Part shown: piece after piece, positions 8,676 to 18,441 of the stretch
How the letters are laid out: each line of letters begins with the position of its first letter
How positions within the stretch are numbered: position 1 is the first letter of the stretch
DNA from: Hydrocarboniphaga sp.
GTDB taxonomy: Bacteria > Pseudomonadota > Gammaproteobacteria > Nevskiales > Nevskiaceae
Assembly: GCF_028291725.1 (NCBI RefSeq)
Contig: NZ_JAQGNT010000092.1
Location: forward strand, 62,001-126,000
Reading direction: 5' to 3'
Length of the DNA stretch: 64,000 nt
Translations under genes and position numbers: made by a program
Notes under the pieces: model-generated
Databases searched by the model: none
Seen by the model: only the letters and a program-made list of their open reading frames with translations
What the model was told of the DNA's origin: nothing

Positions 8676-10427
8676 TCAATACAGCTCGGCCAGCCCGGGT
8701 CTGGGACTGCTCGCGCTGGGTGTGCCCGGCAGCTGCGTCAGCGATTTCCCCAGCGCATCGCCATTCCACTGGCCGCCGGAATAGCAGGCACGATCGAGTT
8801 CCCGCAGCAGCGGCGTCAGCTGGGGATCGTCGAGTCGTGCCGCGAGAGCGTTTAAACCGGTAGGACGGGGATCGGCGCAGGCATGGCGCGCCCAGTGGAG
8901 CAGGGCGCGTCGCGCCGCGGCGGGATTGCCGTCCCGGCAGGCCTGCTGAAAGTCCCTGTGCGCGGCATGGGCTGTAACGGTGCTGGCGGACGGATTGCTC
9001 ACTGACGTTTTTTCTGACGCGGCCGTATTCATTCGTTGTACGCGCGCCCTTATCAGCCACATCGACAGCGTTGCGATCCACAGCAGCGCCAGTACCAGGC
9101 TGATCCATTTCCAGGCTGAGTCCTGCGCTGCGGGCGCTGTTGCGGCGGACGCCGGCGCGAGCACCAAGGGCGGTGGCGAAGGCGCGTCAGCGGTCGCTGG
9201 CGGCGCGGGGCTGGTCTGCGTCGACGTGGTGGCCGACGGCAGCACGTCGAGAACGCGCTCGGGCAACACGATTTCCTGCGGCGTGTCGGTGGTGGTATCC
9301 CACCAGGCCAGCCGCAGTTCCGGAATCCGGTAGCGGCCGGCACGGGTGGCGATCAGCGCGATGTCCTGCTCGCGGCTGCCGGAGACGCGCGAGCCTTTCG
9401 AGGACGTCTCTAGTTTGGGCTGATCGGGATAGGCGCGGATTCCTTCAGGCAATTGCAGCTGCGCGCCGAGGTCCGGAAGCTGCGCTGCGGTCAGGCCCAG
9501 GGCGTCCATCCGCAGGTGCAGCGTCAGCGGTTCGCCGGCCTGCAGGGATGCGCCTTCGGGTTTCCAGCTTTTTTCGAGATTGAGCTTCTCCGCCGGCAGC
9601 CAGTTCTGCGATGAGGCACCGGAGGGACGCGGGCGGACTTCCAGCTGGATGTCGTCGCCATGCAGCCGCAGCTGGCGCAGCGAGCCGCCACTGAGCATCC
9701 CGCCGAACAGGTCGCGGCGTCCTTCTTCCTCGATCTGCGCGTCCAGCGTAGGACCGCGCAAGCTGACCGCGCCGCTGCGCTGCATCTGCAGCAGATAGCG
9801 GCGACGGATCACCTGGTAGCGGCGATTTTTGATCACGTCGACGTCCTGTTCATCCTGGCCCAGTTGCTGGACCGCGACATCGTCGCTGCCATCGAAATCA
9901 AGGCTGGCCCGGCGCACCGGCACGTCGGTGTGGACGGTCACCGTCAGCACCACGTTGCCCTGCACGTAAGGCTGCTTCTGGTCGAGCGTGGTGGCGAGAA
10001 ACACGTGTTGCGAATCGGAATCACCGGGGCCGCCGGCGGGCGCCTCGGTCACCGTCAATGACAGTGGCGAGCTCGTCTCGCCGGCCCAGCTGATGGCCGG
10101 AATCTGCAGCTTGCCGGCGCGCTTGGGAATCAGCGCGACGTTCGCCACGCTCTGCTGCGACAGGTGACCGTTGATGAACTGCACGTTCGATTCGCTGCTG
10201 CTGCCAGCGACATCGAAGTCGGCATTCAGTGCGCTCAGATCGGGCGCATCGCCACCACGGCTGTCGCGCTGCAACCGTAACTGCACCGATTCGCCGACAC
10301 CAACCCGATCGCGGTCCAGCGTGGCCCTGACCTCGGCGTTCGCGGCGAAGCAGGCACTGCAGAGCAAAGCGACGGCAAGAAGTTTTGTCGTATTGGGTGC
10401 GAGGCGCGGCTTGCGAAGGCGATTCAT
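8676..10427 (-). CDS. batD: BatD-like (oxygen tolerance) protein
   Basis: Signal peptide; EVRATLDRDRVGVGESVQLRLQ...; position in MoxR/Bat operon. Confidence 0.85.
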   Translation of the reverse strand: MNRLRKPRLAPNTTKLLAVALLCSACFAANAEVRATLDRDRVGVGESVQLRLQRDSRGGDAPDLSALNADFDVAGSSSESNVQFINGHLSQQSVANVALIPKRAGKLQIPAISWAGETSSPLSLTVTEAPAGGPGDSDSQHVFLATTLDQKQPYVQGNVVLTVTVHTDVPVRRASLDFDGSDDVAVQQLGQDEQDVDVIKNRRYQVIRRRYLLQMQRSGAVSLRGPTLDAQIEEEGRRDLFGGMLSGGSLRQLRLHGDDIQLEVRPRPSGASSQNWLPAEKLNLEKSWKPEGASLQAGEPLTLHLRMDALGLTAAQLPDLGAQLQLPEGIRAYPDQPKLETSSKGSRVSGSREQDIALIATRAGRYRIPELRLAWWDTTTDTPQEIVLPERVLDVLPSATTSTQTSPAPPATADAPSPPPLVLAPASAATAPAAQDSAWKWISLVLALLWIATLSMWLIRARVQRMNTAASEKTSVSNPSASTVTAHAAHRDFQQACRDGNPAAARRALLHWARHACADPRPTGLNALAARLDDPQLTPLLRELDRACYSGGQWNGDALGKSLTQLPGTPSASSPRPGLAELY

Positions 10428-10433
10428 CTCTTG

Positions 10434-11300
10434 CTACCGGGTACTGAAAGGTTCGGGCTGCTGCTGGTGCCGCAGCATGTGCTCGATCATGAATTTGCGC
10501 CGCAGCAGTCCGCCCGGGTCGTCGGGAATCTGGCGCAGCCATTGTTCCTCGGCGAGCTGCTGCTCGGTCATCGGCTGTTGTTCGCGCGCATCGCTGCTGT
10601 TATCGCCAGTTTTGCTGCGGCGCTGCAAGGCATCCTGCGCATCGCGCTGCGCCTGCTCGGCGTCGTTGCTTGCGTCGTCCTTGTCTTGCATCGCCGCCTT
10701 CGACTGATCGGCTCCGCCCTGCTGCTCGGCGGGAGTAGCGTCGGACGGCGGCTTTTCCTGCGAGACATGCGAGTCCCCGGGTGGTCGCAGCTCGGACGGA
10801 TGCGGCTGCGAATCGGGCGGCTGCTGTCCTTGCTTGTTGGACGAGCTGGTCGGGTTCGAGTCCTGCGCCGGCTGATTGTTCTCTGACGATTTCGTGTCGT
10901 CGTGATCCTGATTCGGCTGCGGCGACTGCTGTTGCTGCTGATCGCGCAGGGCCTTGGCGACTAGCTCGCGATTGTGCTGTGCATCCTGGTTGTTCGGATC
11001 ATGCGCCAGCGCCGCGTCGTAGGCTTTCAGTGCCTGTTGCAGATCGCCGCCGCGCGCCAGCGCGTTGCCGAGATTGTATTGCCCGTCGCTGTCGTCGAAG
11101 GCGGTGAAGCCGCGCGCCGCGGCGGCATTGTCTCCGGCCTGCAGTTCGGCATAGGCCTTTCTTCGGGGCTCGGAGTAGGTCCGCGCCGCTGCTGCGGCAT
11201 CGCCTTGTTGCAAGAGTTGCTCGCCACGCTGATCGGCGTTGCGCCACAGCGAATCCCAGACTTCGCCGGCCTGCACGGCGCCGCAGAACAGCACGCTCAT
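10434..11300 (-). CDS. TPR protein of Bat operon (BatC/BatE-like)
   Basis: TPR-like GQYNLGNALARGGDLQQALKAYDAALAHDPNNQDAQHNRELV followed by Gln/Asp-rich low-complexity tail; the longer ORF to 11444 reads through a repeat, so start at MSVLFCG is preferred. Confidence 0.8.
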   Translation of the reverse strand: MSVLFCGAVQAGEVWDSLWRNADQRGEQLLQQGDAAAAARTYSEPRRKAYAELQAGDNAAAARGFTAFDDSDGQYNLGNALARGGDLQQALKAYDAALAHDPNNQDAQHNRELVAKALRDQQQQQSPQPNQDHDDTKSSENNQPAQDSNPTSSSNKQGQQPPDSQPHPSELRPPGDSHVSQEKPPSDATPAEQQGGADQSKAAMQDKDDASNDAEQAQRDAQDALQRRSKTGDNSSDAREQQPMTEQQLAEEQWLRQIPDDPGGLLRRKFMIEHMLRHQQQPEPFSTR

Positions 11301-11329
11301 CAGCGCAATGATGCGATAGCTTGCCCTGA

Positions 11330-11408
11330 GTAGGTTGGTGGTGAGCGCAGCGAACCCTAACATCGGCGCGGCGTACCGTTGGGGTTCGCTGCGCTCACCC
11401 CAACCTAC
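11330..11408. repeat. Dispersed intergenic palindrome, family B copy 2
   Basis: GTAGGTTGGTGGTGAGCGCAGCGAACCCTAAC ... GTTGGGGTTCGCTGCGCTCACCCCAACCTAC. Confidence 0.85.
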
Positions 11409-11434
11409 GCGCTGATGTGTCGATGTGCCGCGCA

Positions 11435-12475
11435 TCAGATCCATCCCCGCCGCGCGAACGACGCGGCCAGCAACAGCAGCAGCGGCAGCAGCCAGACGCC
11501 CGCGTCCTGCCAGTATTCGACCTTGACGCCCTGAGCCTCGACCGCGGCACCCGGGTACTCCGGCCCGGCCTGCAGTATTTTGATCAATTGCGGCAGCGTT
11601 TCCAGATCGACGTAGTGTCCGCCGCCGGTGTCGGCAAGACGGCTCAGATGCTCGGTGTCGACGCGTGACAGCACCGCCGCGCCCTGCGCGTCGTGCGCGA
11701 GGCGGCCGCCCGCCTCGACCAGCGCCGCGCCGCCGTGAGTGCCGACGCCGATCACTTCGAGCTTCGCGCCCTGCGCACGCAGCCGCTGCGTGGCGCCGAG
11801 CGCAGAGGCCGGGTCCTTGATCCCGTCGGATACCAGGATCACGCGACTGTCCTTTGCACCGCTGCGTTCCAGCAATTCGGACGCCTTGGCCAGTGCGGGT
11901 GCGAGTTGATCGCCCGGCGTCGGCATCAGTTCCGGCGTCAGCGGTTGCAGCAGCGAGCGCAAGGTGTTGGCGTCATCGGTCAGCGGCGACACCACGTAGG
12001 GCTCGTCGCTGAACGCGATCAGGCCGACTTTGGCGTCGTGCGCGGCGACCAGCAGATCGTCGATCGCGTAGCGCGCACGGGTCACGCGCGTCGGCGTCAC
12101 GTCGGCGGCCGCCATCGACGGCGACAGGTCGAGCACGATCATCCAGGCCGCGCCGGCGCGATGCGCGGGCGCGGCGTCCTGCCGCCAACTCGGGCCAGCC
12201 AGCGCCAGCACCGCCAGCGTCCAGGCCAGCGCCAGCCAGGGCCAGGGCGACCAGGGATTGCGCGCCTCAACGCCTTCCCCGGCGCCTTCGAGCCGCAGCG
12301 CCGACAGCAGCGGCGCGTCGATCACTTGCGACCAGTTGCCCTGCGCGGCGCGGCGGCGCGCCAGCAGCATAGCCAGCCACCACAGCGGCAGCGCGGCCAG
12401 CAGCCACAGCGGCCGCAAAAAATGGAAGGCATGCAGCGCCTCGCTGATGCCGCCGAAGAACGCGCCTGCGTTCAC
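11435..12475 (-). CDS. batB: BatB-like VWA-domain protein
   Basis: VWA-type VLDLSPSMAAADVTPTRVTRARYAIDDLL; GTG start overlapping batA stop; C-terminal TM. Confidence 0.85.
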   Translation of the reverse strand: MNAGAFFGGISEALHAFHFLRPLWLLAALPLWWLAMLLARRRAAQGNWSQVIDAPLLSALRLEGAGEGVEARNPWSPWPWLALAWTLAVLALAGPSWRQDAAPAHRAGAAWMIVLDLSPSMAAADVTPTRVTRARYAIDDLLVAAHDAKVGLIAFSDEPYVVSPLTDDANTLRSLLQPLTPELMPTPGDQLAPALAKASELLERSGAKDSRVILVSDGIKDPASALGATQRLRAQGAKLEVIGVGTHGGAALVEAGGRLAHDAQGAAVLSRVDTEHLSRLADTGGGHYVDLETLPQLIKILQAGPEYPGAAVEAQGVKVEYWQDAGVWLLPLLLLLAASFARRGWI

Positions 12476-13461
12476 GGGCCGCTCCATTGCCGGCCGCGCA
12501 GCAGACTCGCCGGCACGCTCAGCAGCAGCGCCAGGCCCAGCGGCCAGCAGAACCATTCACTGCGCGGGCGATACCACTGATCACGTCCGGCAGCGGGTTC
12601 GAGCTGGTTGATGCGCCGATAGACCTGCTCCAGCTTCAGTGCACTTTTGGCGCGGAAGTAGCCGCCGCCGGTGGCCTGCGCGATTTTCTGCAGGGTGTCC
12701 TCGTCGAGCCCGCCGCCGATGCTGTTGCCGAAGAAGTCCGCGCGCGGCGGTCCACCGACGCCGATGGTGTAGATGCGCAGGCCAGCCTCCTGCGCCAGCT
12801 TCGCGGCCTGCAGCGGCGGCATCATGCCGGCGTCGTTCTGGCCGTCGGTGAGCAGGATCAGCACGGTCTGAGATTGCGCTCCGTTCTTCGCATCGGCGTC
12901 GGGCGGATCGTCGCGCAGCCGCTTCAGCGCCAGGCCGATGGCGTCACCGATCGCGGTCTGTGTGCCGGCGATACCGACCACCGCTTCAGCCAGAAAGTGC
13001 TGCACCGTTTCCAGATCCGAGGTCAGCGGCGCCTGCAGGTAGGGCCGCGATCCGAATAGGATCAGCCCGACCTGGTCGCCGCTGCGCTCGCGGATGAAGT
13101 CGCCAGCGACTTTCTGTACGACCTGCAGCCGGGTCTTGTTGTCGTCCATGTCATCGGTTTCCATCGATCCCGACACGTCGACCGCCAGCAGCACGCGCCG
13201 CCCGGTGGTCGGCTGCGGCATCGGCTCGCCGAGCCATTGCGGCCGTGTCGCGGCGACGACCAGCAGCGACCACATCGCGATGAACAGCAGGCTGCGCCAG
13301 TGCGGTTGCGCCATCGCGCTGCTCGCGGCGCCATCGGCCACGTCCACCGCGAACGGCAGGAACAGCGCGCCGCCATCGGGACGGACCGGCTGCAGCATGC
13401 GCATCGCCAGCCAGGGCAGCGGCAGTGCGAGCGCCATCCACGGCCAGGCGAAATGGATCAT
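12472..13461 (-). CDS. batA: BatA-like VWA-domain protein
   Basis: LLAVDVSGSMETDDMDDNKTRLQVVQKVAGDFIRERSGDQVGLILFGSRPYLQAPLTSD. Confidence 0.88.
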   Translation of the reverse strand: MIHFAWPWMALALPLPWLAMRMLQPVRPDGGALFLPFAVDVADGAASSAMAQPHWRSLLFIAMWSLLVVAATRPQWLGEPMPQPTTGRRVLLAVDVSGSMETDDMDDNKTRLQVVQKVAGDFIRERSGDQVGLILFGSRPYLQAPLTSDLETVQHFLAEAVVGIAGTQTAIGDAIGLALKRLRDDPPDADAKNGAQSQTVLILLTDGQNDAGMMPPLQAAKLAQEAGLRIYTIGVGGPPRADFFGNSIGGGLDEDTLQKIAQATGGGYFRAKSALKLEQVYRRINQLEPAAGRDQWYRPRSEWFCWPLGLALLLSVPASLLRGRQWSGP

Positions 13462-13949
13462 GTGTGCTTACCGAAGGCGCGGTTGCGGATGAAGCCGCGC
13501 GCGCCGCGCAGCCACTGCGCGCGATCGGCGCGCGCGCGCGTGCCGTAGGCGGCGCGCAGCAGTTCGCGGCCGCTGTCGCCGGCCAGCGCCGATCCGCCAC
13601 GCGCGGCGACGAAGGCGATCCACTCGTCGCCGTTGAGGCGCGCGACGGGTCCGCGGCCGTAGCGCGCGACGGCGAAACGGCGCAGCAGGTTTTCCAGATC
13701 GCGTGCGAGTGCGGTGTCGTGGGCAGCGCCGCTGTCGATCCGCCGCAGTTCGTTCAATGCCAGATGGCGCAGGCTGCGGCGATAACGCCGCCACGCATAG
13801 ATCAGCGCGGCAGCCAGAAACGGCAAGCCGATCAGCAGCCACCAGCCCGGTGCCAGCGGCCAGATGCCCGGCGGCGCCACGGCGTGCGCCGGCGCCAGCT
13901 GGTCCAGCCAGGCCGGCGGCACAGCAGACGACGGCGTCAGCGCGCCCAT
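13458..13949 (-). CDS. DUF4381 family membrane protein
   Basis: Short TM protein between DUF58 and BatA genes: PGIWPLAPGWWLLIGLPFLAAALIYAWRRYRRS. Confidence 0.8.
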   Translation of the reverse strand: MGALTPSSAVPPAWLDQLAPAHAVAPPGIWPLAPGWWLLIGLPFLAAALIYAWRRYRRSLRHLALNELRRIDSGAAHDTALARDLENLLRRFAVARYGRGPVARLNGDEWIAFVAARGGSALAGDSGRELLRAAYGTRARADRAQWLRGARGFIRNRAFGKHT

Positions 13950-14839
13950 GAGGGCTCCCGCAGCAGCGTCGGCAGCGTTTGCGTGATGTCGTCGGCGGTC
14001 TGCAAGCGCGTCAGCGGCAGGCCGAGCCTCGAAGCCAGGTCGGTGATGCGCTTTTCGCGCTCTGCCCAGTTGCGCTGCCAGGCGCTCTGGCTAGCCGCGC
14101 CGTCCAGCCAGCGCAGGCGTCCCGGCACGCCGACGCGGTAGTCGCCCTTGGGCAGGCCGCTGCTTTCGAGCGGATCGGTGATCCACAGCAGCCGGCAGTC
14201 GCAGCGCGAGGCGATGCCGGCGAGCAGGGCTTCGCTGTCGGCGGCCAGCCCGCTGAAATCGCTGAGTACGAAGGCGATGTTGCCCGGCTTGACCAGCGTA
14301 GCGAGTAGCGTAAGCGCGGCGTTCAGGCCCTGCGCCGAGGGCTCACCCGGCGAGCGCGGCTGCGCCTCAACCAGCGCCTGCAGCACCGGCAGCACGCCGG
14401 CGTTACGGCCGCGCGGCGGGAAGATCTGTGGCGGTCTATCGTCCTGCGCCACCACCGCGCCGAGCCGGTCGCCGCCGCTTACCGTGACCCAGCCCAGCAG
14501 CGCCGCGGCGCGCAGCAGCAGCGCGGATTTCAGCTGTCGCCGGCTGCCGAAGTACAGCGCCTGGTGAAGATCGGCGAGCAGCCAGGCTGGGCGCTCGCGG
14601 TCCTCGCGAAACACCTTGGTGTAGGGCCGTCCGCGCCGCGCGGTGACGCGCCAGTCGATGCTGCGGCGGTCGTCGCCTTCGGCGTACGGGCGCACTTCCT
14701 CGAACTCCAGGCCGCGGCCGCGCTGGGCGCTGCGATGCCCGCCCGGCAGCTGCGCCAGCGCCGATTGGCGCGCACGCAGATCCAGACCCTGCGCGGCCGA
14801 CTGCAGCGCGATCAGTTCGTCGAGGTCCGGCAGGATCAC
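13937..14839 (-). CDS. DUF58 domain protein
   Basis: GHRSAQRGRGLEFEEVRPYAEGDDRRSIDWRVTARRGRPYTKVFREDRERP is a DUF58 signature. Confidence 0.92.
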   Translation of the reverse strand: MILPDLDELIALQSAAQGLDLRARQSALAQLPGGHRSAQRGRGLEFEEVRPYAEGDDRRSIDWRVTARRGRPYTKVFREDRERPAWLLADLHQALYFGSRRQLKSALLLRAAALLGWVTVSGGDRLGAVVAQDDRPPQIFPPRGRNAGVLPVLQALVEAQPRSPGEPSAQGLNAALTLLATLVKPGNIAFVLSDFSGLAADSEALLAGIASRCDCRLLWITDPLESSGLPKGDYRVGVPGRLRWLDGAASQSAWQRNWAEREKRITDLASRLGLPLTRLQTADDITQTLPTLLREPSWAR

Positions 14840-14852
14840 GGGTAGTTCAGGC

Positions 14853-15869
14853 TTAGGGAGCCGGAACCGTGTTCAGCAGTTCGTCGACACACATCTGCGC
14901 GGTGATGCGCCGCGCCTGCGCCGAATAATCCAGCAGCAGGCGATGGCGCAATGCGTCGGGCGCAACCGCCTGCACGTCTTCGGGGCTGACGTAGTCGCGC
15001 CCCTGCAGCCAGGCGTAGGCGCGCGCGCCGCGCTCGATCGCGATGGCGGCGCGCGGGCTCGCGCCCCAGCGCAGCCATTCGGCGAGCTTGGCGCTATAGG
15101 GCGCCGGCGCACGCGTGGCATCGACCAGTGCTGCGATGTAGTCGGCGACGCTGTCGGCCAGCGTCAGGCTCAGGACCTCACGCCGCGCTGCGAACACCGC
15201 CTCCTGCGACAGCAGCTTGCGCGGCGGCGGCAGCACCTCGGCGGTGATCGCCTCGCGCCGCGCCAGTTCCATGATGCGTAGCGTGGTCGCGCGATCCGGA
15301 TAGTCCACCAGCGTGTGCAGCATGAAACGGTCGAGTTGCGCCTCCGGCAGCGGGAAGGTGCCTTCATGTTCGATCGGGTTCTGTGTCGCCATCACCAGGA
15401 ACAGCGTCGGCAGCCGATAGGTCGCGCTGCCGACGCTGATCTGGTGCTCGCCCATCGCCTCCAGCAGCGCCGACTGCACCTTGGCCGGCGCGCGGTTGAT
15501 CTCGTCGGCCAGGATCAGGTTGTGGAACAGCGGGCCCTTCTGAAATTGAAAGCGCCCTTCCTCGGGCCGGAAGATGTCCGATCCGGTGAGGTCCGAGGGC
15601 AGCATGTCGGGCGTGAACTGCACGCGCTGGAAGTTCGCCTCCAGGCCCTGCGCCAGCGCCTTGATCGCGCGGGTCTTGGCGAGGCCGGGCGGGCCTTCCA
15701 CCAGCAGGTGACCGTCGGCGAGCAGCGCCAGCAGCAGTCGTTCGACCAGGTTTTCCTGGCCGAGGATCTGGGTGTTGAGATAGGCGCGGGTCGCCTGGAA
15801 TGCGGCCAGTGCGTTGTCGGTGGCCAGGGCCCGGGTCGCGGCCGTGGCGGCGTCGTGAAAATCTTCCAT
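14853..15869 (-). CDS. moxR: MoxR family AAA+ ATPase
   Basis: ILGQENLVERLLLALLADGHLLVEGPPGLAKTRAIKALAQ...ILADEINRAPAKVQSALLEAMGEHQISVG. Confidence 0.95.
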   Translation of the reverse strand: MEDFHDAATAATRALATDNALAAFQATRAYLNTQILGQENLVERLLLALLADGHLLVEGPPGLAKTRAIKALAQGLEANFQRVQFTPDMLPSDLTGSDIFRPEEGRFQFQKGPLFHNLILADEINRAPAKVQSALLEAMGEHQISVGSATYRLPTLFLVMATQNPIEHEGTFPLPEAQLDRFMLHTLVDYPDRATTLRIMELARREAITAEVLPPPRKLLSQEAVFAARREVLSLTLADSVADYIAALVDATRAPAPYSAKLAEWLRWGASPRAAIAIERGARAYAWLQGRDYVSPEDVQAVAPDALRHRLLLDYSAQARRITAQMCVDELLNTVPAP

Positions 15870-16056
15870 CAACTCTGATCCTCGTGCAGGATGCGGCGGG
15901 CGACACTCTATGTGCGCTTTCTTAAACTTGTCTGAAGGTGGGGCGCCGCGACTTTGCGCTGCGCGCGCTCATTGAGAGTATCCGGCGAACTCAGGACCCA
16001 GAGGCCGAACGGGTCGCGGCACGCTACTGTACCGCCAGGTGAGGGCAGGTGGTTTG

Positions 16057-16130
16057 GGTCAGTTGAGCACCTCGGTGGGTTGGCAGCGCCGGCGGACAGC
16101 ATCGTCGTCAGGCGTCGCAGCCTCGTCCGT
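16057..16130 (-). pseudogene. Possible extreme C-terminal remnant of a second FtsX-like permease
   Basis: Minus-strand reading ends ...RRRCQPTEVLN*, resembling the ...HPIEALN* end of the copy at 7639 and in the same position relative to the regulator remnant. Confidence 0.3.
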
Positions 16131-16211
16131 AACATCGTCGCGGACCAGCCCCCTGTCCGTTTTCGAACAGCTGTCTGGCGTGCCGGCGCGCGGGGCTGCG
16201 AAAATCCTGGC

Positions 16212-16391
16212 CGTGTCGGAACCCTGCGCAAACCCTGTCTCTATCCTGCTGCTCGACGACGATCCCGTCAGGAGCGCGCCGCCGTGCTGAGTGCCATGGC
16301 CGGGGCGCAGGGCAATCTCGGCGCGGCCGCGCGGACGCTCGGCGTGTCGCGAGCCGCTCTGCATCGGCGGCTGGAAAAGCATGGGCTTTGA
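16212..16391 (+). pseudogene. Second NtrC-type regulator remnant: about 10 residues of receiver joined out of frame to Fis-type HTH
   Basis: NPVSILLLDDDP then, frameshifted at about 16267, QERAAVLSAMAGAQGNLGAAARTLGVSRAALHRRLEKHGL*; paralogous to 8426-8551. Confidence 0.75.
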
Positions 16392-17550
16392 AAAGCTTCG
16401 CCTGCTGGGCAGCGGGTTTTTTTGGCTGGCAGCCGGTGCACTTGCTGCCGTCGCGGATTCCTCGGCGCGTGCCAGGGTCGGCGCGGCCTTGCTGCTGCTC
16501 GTCGGTCTCATCATCGGCTGGCCCTTAACACGGCGACGTCCTGCTGCCGCGCAGATACCGGAGCCTTCACCGCTGCCGGACCCCAGTCATCTGATGATTC
16601 TTCAGGCCCAACTCGAGCATCTGCCGATCGCGGCCTGGGTTCTAACGGACGGGCGGACCTTGCGACCCTTGAGCAGCCGCGCCCGGCGGTTGGCAGCGCC
16701 CGGCACCGTGCGCGATCCCCGTGCCTTAAACCAGGTGCTCCAGGGAAGCGAGCGCAGCGGCCCGGTGGTACTGGAGACCGAACGCGGCAGCGAGCGCTGG
16801 CAGTTGCAGCGGCAAACACTGGCCCTGGGTGGCCAGGCGCAGACCCTGCTCGTATTGATTCCGCTGGAAAACGAGCTCGAATCGGAATCGCTGCAGGCCT
16901 GGAAGCAACTGGTGCAGGTGCTCACTCACGAGATCATGAACTCGCTGACGCCGATCAGGAGCCTGAGCCAGACGGCGCTGGGCCTGTTGAGCGAGCCGGA
17001 CAGCGCGGCCGAACTGCGCGCGGCGCTGGACGCGATCGGGCGCCGGGCCGCGAGCTTGTCCGGCTTCGTCGGCAAGTATCGACAGGTCAGCCAATGGCCG
17101 GCACCGACGCTGGTGCCGGTCGACCTGCAGGCGCTGTTCAAACGACTGGATCAGGCGATCACGCCGGGCTGGGCGGCCCGAGGCGGCGAGGCCTCGTTCG
17201 AGCTGGCCTCGCCGAGCCTGCGTCTGCTGGCGGACGAGGGACAGCTGGAGCAGGCCATGCTCGCTATGCTTCACAACGCCGAGCAGGCCACGCTGGACGA
17301 GAGCGCGCCGCGGCTCTGGGTGCAGGCACGCCAGAGCCGTGGCGGGCGGCTGCAAATCAGCGTGCGCGACAACGGTCCGGGTGTCCCGTCCGGGCTGGAA
17401 CGACAAATCTTCCTTCCCTTCTTCAGCGCGCGCGAAGGCGGCCAGGGCATAGGCCTGACCGTCGTGCGGCAATTGATGTACGGCATGGGCGGCCGAGTGC
17501 GCCACATTCGGCCGCTGGAGGGCGGCGCCAGCTTTGTGCTGATCTTCTGA
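16381..17550 (+). CDS. Sensor histidine kinase (NtrY/NtrB-like)
   Basis: VLTHEIMNSLTPIRSLSQTALG H-box; VRDNGPGVPSGLERQIFLPFFSAREGGQGIGLTVVRQLM G-boxes. Confidence 0.9.
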   Translation: MGFEKLRLLGSGFFWLAAGALAAVADSSARARVGAALLLLVGLIIGWPLTRRRPAAAQIPEPSPLPDPSHLMILQAQLEHLPIAAWVLTDGRTLRPLSSRARRLAAPGTVRDPRALNQVLQGSERSGPVVLETERGSERWQLQRQTLALGGQAQTLLVLIPLENELESESLQAWKQLVQVLTHEIMNSLTPIRSLSQTALGLLSEPDSAAELRAALDAIGRRAASLSGFVGKYRQVSQWPAPTLVPVDLQALFKRLDQAITPGWAARGGEASFELASPSLRLLADEGQLEQAMLAMLHNAEQATLDESAPRLWVQARQSRGGRLQISVRDNGPGVPSGLERQIFLPFFSAREGGQGIGLTVVRQLMYGMGGRVRHIRPLEGGASFVLIF

Positions 17551-17757
17551 GCCGTCGATTTGCCGGCCGTGAAAAAAAGCCAGCCGCGAGTGAGCACCAG
17601 CGGCATCTTGGTCTTATAGCTGGTAAACAGTAAACACTATTTAGTAACATTGGCAGCTTGGTAACACTGGCCGCACCAGTCATTCATCAGCCGGGACTAT
17701 TCGATCATGCCAGCCGCCTGACAACGACCGGTATCCCTGGCGTTCTGGAGAAATCTA

Positions 17758-18279
17758 ATGAATCACGACCAAGACAAACTGGCCACGATCATCGCCAAAG
17801 AAGAAATCCGCGAGCTTGCGATGCTGTACTCGCGCGGCGTCGATCGCAAGGACAGCGCGCTGCTGCGCACGCTCTATACTCAGGACGCCACCGACACCCA
17901 CGGCGACACTTTCGATGGCAATGCCGAGGACTACGTGCAGTTCCTCGAGCGCTCGTTCCCTTACATGCCCTACAGCGGTCATCACATCTGTAATCACCTG
18001 ATCTCCGTTGACGGCGATGAGGGCGAGGGCGAGCTGTACGCACTGGCCTACCACGTGATCCCTGACGGCAAGGGCGGCTGGCTCGAGGACTTCATGTGCG
18101 TGCGCTACATCGATCGCTACCGCAAGCAGGGCGGTCGCTGGCAGTTCTCGCAGCGCGTGGTCACCTATGACATGCGCAACCGGCGGCCGATCTCCTCACC
18201 CGACAAGCCGGCCGGGCTCGAAGACCCGACTTTCACCGTGCTGAAAAGTCGGCTATTTGCCCGGGGCCAGCGTGCCTGA
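17758..18279 (+). CDS. SnoaL-like / NTF2-family protein
   Basis: IIAKEEIRELAMLYSRGVDRKDSALLRTLYTQDATDTHGDTFDGNAEDYVQFLE. Confidence 0.8.
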   Translation: MNHDQDKLATIIAKEEIRELAMLYSRGVDRKDSALLRTLYTQDATDTHGDTFDGNAEDYVQFLERSFPYMPYSGHHICNHLISVDGDEGEGELYALAYHVIPDGKGGWLEDFMCVRYIDRYRKQGGRWQFSQRVVTYDMRNRRPISSPDKPAGLEDPTFTVLKSRLFARGQRA

Positions 18280-18314
18280 CGGTGATCGCGTTGCCTGATA
18301 TCGGGAGTCGCGCG

Positions 18315-18441
18315 TCAGAGAGTGCGCGGACCGCCCAGGATCGGGCCGCCGCCAACTGCCAAGGTTTCGCCGGTGATGTAGGACGCGGCATCGCTCGCCA
18401 GAAACACAATCGCCTTGGCGACCTCCTCGTCCGGGTCTCCT
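18315..18441 (-). pseudogene. C-terminal remnant of a short-chain dehydrogenase
   Basis: Minus strand reads DPDEEVAKAIVFLASDAASYITGETLAVGGGPILGGPRTL*; no upstream SDR body. Confidence 0.65.

Noticed and set aside
11301-11444. N-terminal extension of the Bat TPR protein (MDLMRGTSTHQRVGWGERSEPQRYAAP...)
   Set aside because: This is translated family B repeat (11330-11408), not coding sequence.
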